A stretch of 11,202 nt of DNA. Origin: JAJPHF01 sp035293805. Its GTDB lineage: Bacteria > Chloroflexota > UBA6077 > JAJPHF01. Shown piece after piece: positions 1 to 5,993 of this stretch. The first letter of the stretch is position 1. Every line of letters starts with the position of its first letter. The stretch is from positions 1 to 11,202 of the forward strand of contig DATGMD010000078.1 of the NCBI GenBank assembly GCA_035293805.1, read 5' to 3'. A model generated the notes under the pieces. The model was not told the origin of the DNA, searched no databases, and was given only the letters and a program-made list of their open reading frames with translations. Both the position numbers and the translations under genes were made by a program.

Positions 1-780
1 ACGGTAGAAGCGCTCGGCGGCCTCCAGGTCCTGCACGAACAGGCTAACCGGGCCGATCTTGGTGATCTTGAACGGCCGCGGCAGCAGCACCCCGTCCACG
101 TCGTAGGTGGCCGGCAACTTCTCGACGTAGCGGTAGCCCGACTCCAGGTCGACGCCGCGCTCGATCGCCTGCTGCACCTCGGCGAACTCGGAGATCTGGG
201 GCAGGTCGGGGGTGTGGTGGAAGCCGCGCTCGTACATCGGCTTCGGCTTGCTGTAGCCGTCCCAGCCGATCTGCTCGATGCCGTAGTACAGCTCGTTGGT
301 ATGGCCGTCGGGGTCGTACAGATAGGTGTGCCAGTTGGAGCCGGGCATGTCGCGGCCCGACCGCTGGAGGGGAATGCCCTGCTCGGTGAACCACTTGGTC
401 GCCCGCACGACCTCGCCCAGGCTGCCGCACTGCCAGGTGATCTGGTTCGTCGTGACGCCCGGCTTGAAGCGGCGCGTCTTGTCCAGCGCCTCGCGCACCC
501 GGCGGTTGAATAGCACGAAGGCGTGGTGGTCGCCACCGTAGCGAGTGAAATAGCCCTTCGGGTCGCCCATGCCCGCCAGAACCGACGGGTCCTCGACGCG
601 CTTGGAGAAGTCCAGCTCGTCCGAGATGCGGAACCCGAGCAAGTCGGTGTAGAAGTGGAGGGCGCCCTCCATGTCGACCACGTTGAAGCCGAAGTGCCCT
701 AGGCGCCGGATCTTGAACGGCTGCTGGAGTAGGATCCCGCCGACGTTGAACTGCGTGCTGGGCGTCGCCTGCGCGACCAT
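1..780 (-). CDS. VOC-family (glyoxalase/extradiol dioxygenase-like) protein, partial, 3' end beyond window
   Basis: All 260 codons from the ATG at 780 to the left edge are open, so the C-terminus is missing. Residues 27-167 form a full vicinal-oxygen-chelate module (LGHFGFNVVD, then LHFYTDLLGF, then DPDGHTNELYYG), and a second module starts at about 237 with a similar PFKI lead-in followed by LFVQDLEAAERFYR. Family knowledge places metal ligands at His29 on strand 1 and Glu163 on the last strand. The usual His on the middle strand appears to be Asn112/Gln113 (TNQITW), which could mean a glyoxalase-like ligand set or a non-canonical site. Two-module proteins with HTYLYDPDGH-like segments are often annotated as catechol 2,3-dioxygenases, but the substrate cannot be read from the sequence. 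The SD AGGAGGAG (785-793) supports the start. It is separated from the upstream ABC genes by palindromes and its own candidate promoter, so it is probably a separate unit. Confidence 0.85.
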   Translation of the reverse strand, partial: MVAQATPSTQFNVGGILLQQPFKIRRLGHFGFNVVDMEGALHFYTDLLGFRISDELDFSKRVEDPSVLAGMGDPKGYFTRYGGDHHAFVLFNRRVREALDKTRRFKPGVTTNQITWQCGSLGEVVRATKWFTEQGIPLQRSGRDMPGSNWHTYLYDPDGHTNELYYGIEQIGWDGYSKPKPMYERGFHHTPDLPQISEFAEVQQAIERGVDLESGYRYVEKLPATYDVDGVLLPRPFKITKIGPVSLFVQDLEAAERFYR

Positions 781-784
781 GGTG

Positions 785-793
785 CTCCTCCTT
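785..793 (-). promoter_or_regulatory. Shine-Dalgarno of the VOC gene
   Basis: Minus strand reads AAGGAGGAG, four nucleotides before the ATG at 780. It is a near-perfect SD and fixes this start over the longer overlapping frame on the same strand. Confidence 0.75.
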
Positions 794-800
794 CGCCGAA

Positions 801-828
801 CGCGCCCGCGCCCCACCCCGCGGGCGCG
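801..828 (-). promoter_or_regulatory. GC-rich hairpin in the VOC gene leader
   Basis: A perfect 10-bp inverted repeat (CGCGCCCGCG at 801-810, its complement at 819-828) encloses an 8-nt loop. It lies between the candidate promoter and the SD, inside the likely 5' untranslated leader. It could stabilise the leader or modulate initiation. No anti-SD pairing is evident. Confidence 0.4.
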
Positions 829-845
829 GCGGCTCCCGTAAGCGC

Positions 846-854
846 AGTGTAGCA
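846..854 (-). promoter_or_regulatory. Candidate extended -10 promoter for the VOC gene
   Basis: Minus strand reads TGCTACACT, an extended -10 (TGn plus TACACT, four of six matches to TATAAT) about 65 nt upstream of the VOC start. The -35 position is a G-run with no match to TTGACA. This is suggestive only, in a region of high background G+C. Confidence 0.3.
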
Positions 855-861
855 CAGAAAC

Positions 862-962
862 CTAACCCCCCCGGCCCCCCTTCCCTATCAGGGAAGGGGG
901 GCGCCACCCGGCCTCGTCCCACTCCCCCTTCCCACATTGGGAGGGGGGCCCGGGGGTAGGGC
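862..962. repeat. Pair of inverted REP-like G/C-tract palindromes (possible terminator)
   Basis: The first palindrome (875-901) is a perfect 11-bp stem, CCCCCCTTCCC against GGGAAGGGGGG, with loop TATCA. The second (924-948) has a stem of about 10 bp with one bulged base and loop near CAT. Flanking sequences match in inverted orientation: CCTAACCCCCCCGG leads into the first, and the complement of the second starts CCTACCCCCGGG. The pair is therefore two copies of one element facing each other, like REP doublets. It lies just after the permease stop and before the VOC promoter, so it may also end the ABC transcript. There is no U-tract. Confidence 0.65.
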
Positions 963-964
963 GG

Positions 965-2299
965 CTAGTCGGCGCGGAGGGCGGTGGCGATGTTGAGGCG
1001 CGCAGCGCGGAGCGCCGGGTAGAGGCCGGCGCCGACGGCGATGAGCCAGGCGAAAACGACGACCACGGCGGGCACCCAGCCGGGGGTGGCCAGCACGGCG
1101 GCCGGCGGCATGAGGCCCGCGGCGGGCTGGCTGGCCAGCATAGAGAGCAGCACCGCGTTGCCTAGCTGGACCGCCAGCCAGCCAACGGCGAGGCCCAGCA
1201 GCGCGCCGACCAGGCCGATCAGGCTCGCCTCCAGCAAGAACAGGCGAACGATCTGCGGCTCGGTGGCGCCGACCGCCTTGAGGATGCCGATCTCGCGGGT
1301 GCGCTCGAAGGTGGCCATGAGCATCGTGTTGGCGATGCCGAGGCCGGAGACGATCAGGGCGATGAGCCCGATGGTGCCGAGCAAGAGCTGCAAGATCAGC
1401 ATGCCGCGGTTCACCTCGTCGAGCACGCTGAGCGGCGAGGTGGCTTGCAGGTTCATGGCGGTGATCCGGTCTTGGACCGAGCGCACCAGGTCGGTGGAGG
1501 CCGTCTTCACGCGGAGGGCCTGGTAGCCGTCGGTCGCCAAGTCGGGTCGGCGGTTGGTGACCCACTCCTGGGTGTCCAGCACGTCGTTCTGGTTCAGCCA
1601 GATGGTGAAATCGTCCTGCGTGCCGAGCGGCGCGAGGATGCCCGCGACGGTCACCGGCAGCTCGCGCTGCTGGATCTGCGGCGCGGCCGGGCCGCTGAGG
1701 CCCGGCAGCCCGCCGCCCGGCCCCGACGGCGTCTGTTGAACTCGCCGCGCCACCAGGTTGAGCGTTTGCCCCAGCGGGTCTTCCAGGGGGACGCGCTGGC
1801 CTTGCTGGTCGAAGAAGCTCTCGGGCACGCGGGCGCCGAGGACGATCTGGCCCGGCTCGGGCGCGGCGCTGCCCTGGACGGGCGTGAAGCCGTAGGCGGC
1901 CAGGCGGTCGGGCGGCACGCCGACGAGCAGCGCGCGCGCGCTATGGCCGTCGGCCTGCACCTCCGCGGGGAAGAACAGCAGGAGCTGCTCGGGCAGCACG
2001 GCGATCACGCCCGGCAGCGTCTCGATCGCCTCGATCGCCGGCTGGTCGAGGATGCCGCCGGGCGTCGCGCCGGCGCCCGGCGCGGTCGGCGCCCGGCCCG
2101 TGGACGAAACCAGAATCTCGTTCAGGCCGCCGGAGGCGCGGACGTTCTCCAGCACGTTGCGCTGGATGCCGCCACCGACGGAGGTCATGACGACGATCAG
2201 CGTCGCGCCGATGACCACCGCGAGCACGGTCAGGATCACCCGCAGCTGCGCCCGCGTGAGGTTGCGCCGGGTGTAGTCGAGGTAGTCGGCGAACCTCAC
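965..2299 (-). CDS. ABC transporter permease, MacB/FtsX type
   Basis: A 444-aa membrane subunit of an exporter-type ABC system. There is one N-terminal membrane segment (about 20-42), a large extracytoplasmic MacB-like domain (about 43-300), then three segments (about 301-327, 351-379, 410-428). The FtsX-superfamily signature FERTREIGILKAVGA is at 331-345. This four-TM plan is that of MacB, LolC/E and YknZ; family members act by mechanotransmission on peptides, lipoproteins or drugs. The GTG start at 2299 is chosen because GGAGG lies 6 nt upstream and because it overlaps the ATPase stop by 4 nt (GTGA), indicating translational coupling. The ATPase is a separate polypeptide. No MacA/YknX-like adaptor gene is in the window. 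The substrate is unknown, but the peptide gene upstream in the same direction is a candidate. Confidence 0.9.
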   Translation of the reverse strand: MRFADYLDYTRRNLTRAQLRVILTVLAVVIGATLIVVMTSVGGGIQRNVLENVRASGGLNEILVSSTGRAPTAPGAGATPGGILDQPAIEAIETLPGVIAVLPEQLLLFFPAEVQADGHSARALLVGVPPDRLAAYGFTPVQGSAAPEPGQIVLGARVPESFFDQQGQRVPLEDPLGQTLNLVARRVQQTPSGPGGGLPGLSGPAAPQIQQRELPVTVAGILAPLGTQDDFTIWLNQNDVLDTQEWVTNRRPDLATDGYQALRVKTASTDLVRSVQDRITAMNLQATSPLSVLDEVNRGMLILQLLLGTIGLIALIVSGLGIANTMLMATFERTREIGILKAVGATEPQIVRLFLLEASLIGLVGALLGLAVGWLAVQLGNAVLLSMLASQPAAGLMPPAAVLATPGWVPAVVVVFAWLIAVGAGLYPALRAARLNIATALRAD

Positions 2300-3111
2300 A
2301 GGGAGCCTCCGCTGGAGGGCGGAGGAGCCTCGCTCGCCGTGATCCGCGCCGCGGGGTTGGGGGCGGCGCCCGCGTCGGCGCTCTCCCCGTCGCCTGGCCC
2401 CTGAGCCCTGGCCCCCGCGCGGGCGCCTGGCCCCGAATCGCCGTCTCCCGCGACGAGCCGGCCGTCGCGCAAGCCGATGCGCTGATCGGCGAGGGCGGCC
2501 AGGCCCTCGTTGTGGGTGGCGATGACGACGGTACAGCCCTGCTCGCGCTGGCTCGCCAACAACAGCTCGACGATCCGCGCGCCCGTCTCGCTGTCCAGGT
2601 TGCCGGTGGGCTCGTCGGCGAGCAGCAGGCGGGGGCCGTGTACGAGCGCACGGGCCACGGCGACCCGTTGCTGCTCGCCGCCCGAAAGCTGGTCGGGGCG
2701 GTGGGCGGCGCGCTCGGCCAAGCCCACGCGCTCGAGCAGCGCCAGAGCCTGGCGACGGCGCTCGGCGGGCGGCCGGCCCGCCAGCACCAACGGCACCTCC
2801 ACGTTTTCGATGGCGGTGAGCGTCGGGAGGAGGTGAAACGCCTGGAAGACGAAGCCCACGTAGGCGCGCCGATAGCGCGCGAGGTCGGCAGCCCCGAGGC
2901 TGGACACGGGCCACTCGTCCACGACAACCTGCCCGGCCTGGCAGCGCTCGATACCGCCGATCAGATGGAGCAGGGTGCTCTTGCCCGAGCCCGAGGGGCC
3001 GAGCAGCGCTGTCACGCTCCCGCTGGGGATGCTCAGCGCGACGCGATCGAGAGCGCGGACCGCGCCGCGCCCCATGCGATAGGCATGGCTCACGCCGCTG
3101 AGCGTGATCAT
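2296..3111 (-). CDS. ABC transporter ATP-binding protein, MacB/LolD type
   Basis: A 271-aa cytoplasmic ATPase partnering the coupled downstream permease. Motifs in order: Walker A GPSGSGKST (38-46), Q-loop Gln90, signature LSGGEQ (142-147), Walker B LLLADEP (162-168, Glu167 catalytic), D-loop NLD (171-173), switch His200. DEPTGNLD is typical of the MacB/LolD/FtsE/YknY group. The ATG at 3111 has GGGAG 7-8 nt upstream and gives the usual family N-terminus; the in-frame extension upstream is poly-Ala and reads through a hairpin, so it is rejected. After about residue 218 comes a tail of about 50 residues rich in Gly, Ala, Pro, Ser and Asp, not part of the fold and coded by GGCCAGG-type low-complexity DNA. 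The family is usually near 220-240 aa, so the tail is an add-on. Confidence 0.93.
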   Translation of the reverse strand: MITLSGVSHAYRMGRGAVRALDRVALSIPSGSVTALLGPSGSGKSTLLHLIGGIERCQAGQVVVDEWPVSSLGAADLARYRRAYVGFVFQAFHLLPTLTAIENVEVPLVLAGRPPAERRRQALALLERVGLAERAAHRPDQLSGGEQQRVAVARALVHGPRLLLADEPTGNLDSETGARIVELLLASQREQGCTVVIATHNEGLAALADQRIGLRDGRLVAGDGDSGPGARAGARAQGPGDGESADAGAAPNPAARITASEAPPPSSGGSL

Positions 3112-3190
3112 CGGCTGACTCCCAGGCGGATGTGCGGGGGAAAAAGCTCCTGCGCCCCCGGAGGGAAGCGTTCGCAGGGGGCCGAAACGC

Positions 3191-3231
3191 CAGCACCGGG
3201 CCCATCCCTTGCGGAAGTGGGCCCGGTGCTG
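3191..3231 (-). terminator. 14-bp hairpin between the peptide gene and the ABC genes
   Basis: CAGCACCGGGCCCA (3191-3204) pairs perfectly with 3218-3231 around a 13-nt loop. It lies 56 nt after the peptide stop and 80 nt before the ATPase start on the minus strand. It could be a leaky terminator or an RNA-stabilising 3' structure, keeping peptide mRNA above transporter mRNA as in many bacteriocin operons. The T-tract is weak (GTTT a few bases on), so full termination is doubtful. Confidence 0.5.
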
Positions 3232-3286
3232 TGGAATGCCTGCTGGCCCAGGGTTAGCTAAGACACGCGCTGACGCAGATAGTGGC

Positions 3287-3451
3287 TTACGTGCCGCTGC
3301 CGCCGCCGCTGCCGCCGCTGCCGCCGCTGCCACCACTGCCGCCGCCGCTGCCACCACTGCCGCCGCTGCCCTGAGCGTCCGGCGAGGCCGCGCGCCGCGG
3401 CTCTAGCTCGACGATCTCAAACGCCTGGTCGAGGTCGAACTCTTCGTGCAA
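3287..3451 (-). CDS. Candidate RiPP precursor: FDLD-motif leader with Gly/Ser-repeat core
   Basis: A 54-aa ORF not previously called. Residues 1-27 are acidic and leader-like, beginning MHEEFDLDQAFEIVELEP. Residues 28-54 contain only Gly, Ser (29, 32, 35, 39, 42, 45, 48, 52) and a final Thr54, arranged as GGS/GGGS repeats. FDLD at 5-8 matches the FxLD/FNLD motif of class I lanthipeptide leaders, which RiPP recognition elements bind. There is no Cys, so classical lanthionines are excluded; other Ser or backbone modification would be possible. Start: TTG at 3451 with SD AAGGAGGGG just upstream. The frame is open back to a TAG at 3539-3541 but has no ATG, GTG or other TTG there. The next genes on the strand encode an ABC exporter. 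Alternative: a fortuitous ORF over a GCC-type microsatellite, or a flexible structural peptide. Confidence 0.6.
   Translation of the reverse strand: MHEEFDLDQAFEIVELEPRRAASPDAQGSGGSGGSGGGSGGSGGSGGSGGGSGT
3290..3370. repeat. CTGCCGCCG-type triplet tract
   Basis: An uninterrupted run of GCC, GCT, ACC and ACT triplets (81 nt), with units CTGCCGCCG and CTGCCACCA. On the minus strand it encodes the Gly/Ser half of the candidate precursor; other frames give poly-Ala. Mixed GGC/GGT and AGC/AGT codons show it is not a freshly slipped perfect repeat. Strand slippage could change the core length in 9-nt steps. Confidence 0.8.
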
Positions 3452-3917
3452 CTGCCCCTCCTTCCAAAGATCCCAAAGGTCGGTTGGCGTGTTGGAAGCG
3501 CTCGGACGCCGCGCCCCCCCGGGCCGAGTTGTGCGCGGCTACCCGCCCCCACCCCCGGTGGGGACTCCCCATGGCCGGGTAATCCCTTTATGGGGAAGCA
3601 CACCCTACGACCACTATAAGACTACCAGAGCGGCGGCGAAGTGTCTATACTTTCTGCTTACGCTGCGCCAGAACGAGCGGTTAATATCTCGTGGTTGTGA
3701 TCCGGGGAGGTGCCGCGCGGGGCGCGGCGCACCCGTTCGAGGCGGTACGTGGCGCGCGGCGAGCCACCAAGAAGCGGTGCGCGGACCCATATCAACGGCT
3801 GGCCCGGTGCGGACAATACCTTGTCTGCTGCGCTCTCGGGCCGGTAAGCTGCTTCCGGAGGGTAGTTGGCGGACGGTCGCTGGCTCCCCACCATGGGAGA
3901 GGAAGAAGCAAGGGTAT
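3452..3917. promoter_or_regulatory. Divergent intergenic region (466 bp) with AT-rich promoter-like core
   Basis: This gap separates the minus-strand peptide gene from the plus-strand secreted protein. Its centre (3601-3690) is the most AT-rich stretch of the window. It has -10-like hexamers both ways: TATAGT (3613-3618) and TATAGA (3644-3649) on minus, TATACT (3646-3651) and TAATAT (3682-3687) on plus. None has a convincing -35. TGGGGAcTCCCCA (3559-3571) is a near-perfect palindrome and CCCCAT/ATGGGG (3567-3572, 3590-3595) is a further inverted repeat; either could be an operator or leader structure for the peptide gene. The plus side leaves a leader of about 230-270 nt before the ATG at 3918. 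I recognise no known riboswitch or RNA in it. Confidence 0.4.
3455..3463 (-). promoter_or_regulatory. Strong Shine-Dalgarno deciding the TTG start
   Basis: Minus strand reads AAGGAGGGG, with GGAGG 5 nt before TTG at 3451. It is the main evidence that translation begins at this non-ATG codon, since the open frame above it has no other start codon. Confidence 0.6.
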
Positions 3918-4466
3918 ATGCGGAAGCTCGGTCTTGCCGCCGCGCTGCTCGCGGCGGTGTTCGTCACCCAGCCCACGGCCTGGGCTAGCGGCCAAAACCA
4001 AGGGGCGGACAACGCGACGGTCACTACCATGTCGCCCAGCCAGCTCATTCGCCAGGCGGGCTACACGCTGACCGATGCGGAGGCTGCCTATCTCGATGCG
4101 GACCAGCCCATCGGTCAGCAATGGAGCACGGCGCTCATGCAAGTGGTCGCGCTGGGCGGCCCGAACGCCGGCCTGCCGGACAGCACCATGCAGCCCGCCC
4201 TCGAGGCCGTGCTGCAGCGCCTCATCGCGCTCGACCCCGAGGCCGCGCCCGAGGCGCCGCCCTCGCTGCAGCCGCTACGGTCGCTGGCCGTGCAGCAGCG
4301 CGAGGCCACGCAGCGCGCGGCCAAGGCCTGGCTCGCGGCGTTGCAGGCGGGCGACCCGAATTGGTGGCAGGCGGGCGCGGCCGATCTCACGCTGGCCAAC
4401 CAGGCGCTCCAGAGCTGGCAGCAAGAGATGGCCGCCCGCTACCCGCCCCCGCAGGGCAACCCGTAA
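3918..4466 (+). CDS. Secreted protein of unknown function
   Basis: I do not recognise this 182-aa protein. A Sec signal peptide is clear: MRKLG, a hydrophobic stretch (LAAALLAAVFV), then a likely cleavage after AWA at about residue 23. There is no lipobox Cys and no Cys in the mature part, so it should be exported and soluble. The rest looks helical and rich in Ala, Gln and Leu, with an SPSQLIRQAGYTLTDAEAAYLD segment before further Gln/Trp-rich helices and a Pro-rich end (YPPPQGNP). The ATG at 3918 is chosen over an upstream in-frame start at 3489 because it creates the signal peptide and has AAGGG just upstream. It is the only clear plus-strand gene, divergent from the peptide/ABC unit and convergent with unit 1. 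A role with either is not shown. Confidence 0.8.
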   Translation: MRKLGLAAALLAAVFVTQPTAWASGQNQGADNATVTTMSPSQLIRQAGYTLTDAEAAYLDADQPIGQQWSTALMQVVALGGPNAGLPDSTMQPALEAVLQRLIALDPEAAPEAPPSLQPLRSLAVQQREATQRAAKAWLAALQAGDPNWWQAGAADLTLANQALQSWQQEMAARYPPPQGNP

Positions 4467-4508
4467 GGCGCCGCCCGCCGGCTTGAGCCACGGCGCGGCT
4501 GGCGCGAG

Positions 4509-4560
4509 AGCACAACAAGCGAGCCCCTGCCGGACACGGCAGGGGCTCGCTTGTTGTGCT
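4509..4560. terminator. Bidirectional intrinsic terminator, perfect 24-bp stem
   Basis: Left arm 4509-4532, loop GACA (4533-4536), right arm 4537-4560, all 24 pairs perfect, with GAGCCCCTGCC as the GC-rich upper part and ACAACAAG/CTTGTTGT as the base. The AT-richer base supplies a U-rich 3' side in either direction. It lies 43 nt after the plus-strand stop and 22 nt after the end of the minus-strand small gene, as expected for a shared terminator of convergent genes. Confidence 0.85.
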
Positions 4561-4581
4561 TGGGGAGCGGGGCGACGCGCG

Positions 4582-4761
4582 CTACTGGTGGAAGATCGTC
4601 ATCGTGACGATCAATTGCCCGTTGTGCGAGGCGCTCGACTGCGACGTGCCCATGATGCGCGCCTTATTCTGCTGCATCCAGTCGCGGAGGCTTGTTTCGA
4701 GCTGGTCGGCCGGCGCGTTGATCACCGAGACCTTGATACTGCCTGGCGGCGGACCTTGCAC
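4582..4761 (-). CDS. Small protein (59 aa; 75 aa from an upstream GTG), unknown
   Basis: Last gene of unit 1. The sequence alternates as a strand (SIKVSVINA), an amphipathic helix (QLETSLRDWMQQNK) and two strands (RIMGTSQSSAS, QLIVTMTIFHQ), suggesting a compact beta-alpha-beta-beta domain. There is no Cys and no leader/core organisation, so a RiPP precursor is unlikely. Two GTG starts are possible. The one at 4809 follows the PqqD-like stop by 17 nt but lacks an SD. The one at 4761 has AGGGGAG (4768-4774) 6 nt upstream and is preferred. The pattern resembles small Cse60-like single-domain proteins, but that is only an impression. Position at the end of a run of PqqD-like, SDR and protease genes suggests co-expression. 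Function is unknown. Confidence 0.65.
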   Translation of the reverse strand: MQGPPPGSIKVSVINAPADQLETSLRDWMQQNKARIMGTSQSSASHNGQLIVTMTIFHQ

Positions 4762-4767
4762 GGTCGT

Positions 4768-4774
4768 CTCCCCT
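4768..4774 (-). promoter_or_regulatory. SD favouring the inner GTG start of the small protein
   Basis: AGGGGAG on the minus strand, 6 nt before GTG at 4761. The alternative GTG at 4809 has no purine-rich sequence at SD distance, so this site shortens the predicted protein from 75 to 59 aa. Confidence 0.5.
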
Positions 4775-4826
4775 ACGCTGTTCTTCGTGGGTGCGCTTCG
4801 CTTGCCCACGCGTGCGCGGGCACTGG

Positions 4827-5183
4827 TTACTGTTCTAGCACCGGTCCGGCATCCGCGACCACACCCCGCGGCGCCAGGCGCGTGGCGACGAGGCTTGCCA
4901 CCTCGGCGACGCCGAGCGGCCGGCCGAGCCGCGCGCTCAGGCGCGCGGCGATCTCCTCAGGCGGGAGGCGGCTGCGCAGCAGCTCGGCCAGGCGGTAGAG
5001 CGGCTCGCTCACCTGGAAGCGCTGCCCGTTGGGCAGCACCAGCGCGTACACCTGCACGCCGCTCTGGTCGCCGCCGACCAGCGTGCCAGCTAGCAGGCTC
5101 ACGCCAGGCGCGAGCCGCCAGGTGTAGGGGCTGGGCGATCGAGGATCGGGGGCGGGGGACAGCTCCCCATCCGTAATCCCCAT
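4827..5183 (-). CDS. Stand-alone PqqD-like protein (RiPP recognition element type)
   Basis: 118 aa. After a Pro/Ser-rich N-terminus (1-20), residues 23-110 carry the PqqD-like pattern: a beta-strand start RLAPGVSL, LPNGQRFQVSEPLYRLAELL at 50-69, then helices EEIAARLSARLGRP and EVASLVATRLAPRGVV. The same order and wording (LP-G-R-F/Y-L---PL--L--L, GRP, KLAPLG) recur in three larger proteins of this window. PqqD and related domains bind leader peptides of RiPP precursors and present them to modifying enzymes; by analogy this could be a free leader-binding chaperone. Here the last motif reads LAPRG instead of LAPLG. ATG at 5183 follows the SDR stop by 29 nt. The DNA around the start is a GGGGCCAGGGGCGAGGGC tract, so the first about 18 residues may be recent junk coding. 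Confidence 0.75.
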   Translation of the reverse strand: MGITDGELSPAPDPRSPSPYTWRLAPGVSLLAGTLVGGDQSGVQVYALVLPNGQRFQVSEPLYRLAELLRSRLPPEEIAARLSARLGRPLGVAEVASLVATRLAPRGVVADAGPVLEQ

Positions 5184-5212
5184 TCTCCAGCCCTCGCCCC
5201 TGGCCCCCCGAT

Positions 5213-5989
5213 CTACCATGCGGTCCACCCGCCGTCGATGGCGATGGTCTGGCCGGTGACCATGTCGGCGCTGGGGCTCGCCAGGTAGACCACCGTGCCG
5301 ACGAGGTCCTCGGGGATGCCCAGGCGGCCGAGGGGGATGCGCTCGACGTACTCGCGCACGAACGCGGGATCCTCGCGCAGCGCGTCGTTGTGAACCGTCG
5401 CCGTGTAGGTGGGCGCGATGGCGTTCACGGTGATGTGATACGCGGCCCACTCCACGGCCAGCGTCTTCGTGAGCGCGACGACGCCGCCCTTGCTGGCACC
5501 GTAGGTCGCCCGGTTGGGATAGCCGACCAGCCCGAACTGCGACGCCACGTTCACGATCTTGCCCTGCCCCTGCGCGGCCATGACGCGGCCGACGGCCTGG
5601 GAGACGAAGAACAGGCCGCGCAGGTTGATGTTGTGCGTGAGGTCCCAGTCCTCGGGCGTGATGTCAAAGGCGGGCTTCACCACGTTCACGCCCGCGTTGT
5701 TCACCAGCACGTCGATATGGCCGAAGTGGCGCTCGACGGCCTGCACGCCCGCCGCGATGCTGTCCAGGCTCGTTACGTCGAGCGGCACGGTCAGTGCCTC
5801 ACGCCCCAGCGCGCGCACGGCCGCGGCGTTCTCTTCGGCCAGCCACAGGCGGTCCTCTAGCTCGGTGGCCGCCACGTCGGCGCCGGCGGCCGCCAGTCCG
5901 AGCGCCACGGCGCGGCCGATGCCCGGCCCGCAGCCGGTGACCAGCGCCACCTTGCCGTCCACGCGGAGGCTGGGCAGGATCATCGCCAT
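5213..5989 (-). CDS. Short-chain dehydrogenase/reductase (classical SDR)
   Basis: 258 aa, a full classical SDR. TGCGPGIG at 18-25 is the dinucleotide-binding turn; NNAG is at 97-100; the catalytic set is Asn122, Ser150, Tyr163 and Lys167 (YGASK); the C-terminal half ends with the usual VTGQTIAIDGG. Glu43 at the end of the second strand, with no nearby Arg, favours NAD(H). The end (GGWTAW) is a normal SDR terminus. The substrate cannot be inferred; many such proteins are gluconate/3-oxoacyl-type reductases. The ATG at 5989 is 4 nt after the stop of the preceding SDR, and an ATG two codons in is possible; neither has a strong SD, so coupling to the upstream gene is likely. Confidence 0.92.
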   Translation of the reverse strand: MAMILPSLRVDGKVALVTGCGPGIGRAVALGLAAAGADVAATELEDRLWLAEENAAAVRALGREALTVPLDVTSLDSIAAGVQAVERHFGHIDVLVNNAGVNVVKPAFDITPEDWDLTHNINLRGLFFVSQAVGRVMAAQGQGKIVNVASQFGLVGYPNRATYGASKGGVVALTKTLAVEWAAYHITVNAIAPTYTATVHNDALREDPAFVREYVERIPLGRLGIPEDLVGTVVYLASPSADMVTGQTIAIDGGWTAW

Positions 5990-5993
5990 GGCG

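Noticed and set aside
44..937. 297-aa minus-strand open frame
   Set aside because: It is a shifted frame over the VOC gene, reads through the palindromes, has an Arg/Pro/Gly-rich composition, and lacks an SD. The VOC frame has a domain and SD.
1445..2404. 319-aa plus-strand open frame
   Set aside because: Antisense to the ABC permease and ATPase C-terminus, both of which have clear motifs. Composition is that of a high-GC shadow.
3112..3357. In-frame N-terminal extension of the ATPase starting with poly-Ala
   Set aside because: It translates the triplet tract and the 14-bp hairpin; the family N-terminus begins at the ATG at 3111, which has an SD.
3700..3770. tRNA-like GTTCGAGG loop
   Set aside because: Only a 3-bp stem surrounds the loop, and no acceptor, D-arm or anticodon arm can be drawn around it.
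3489..3917. Upstream extension of the secreted protein
   Set aside because: It would bury the signal peptide at residue 144 and cross the AT-rich promoter-like core. The ATG at 3918 fits an exported protein.
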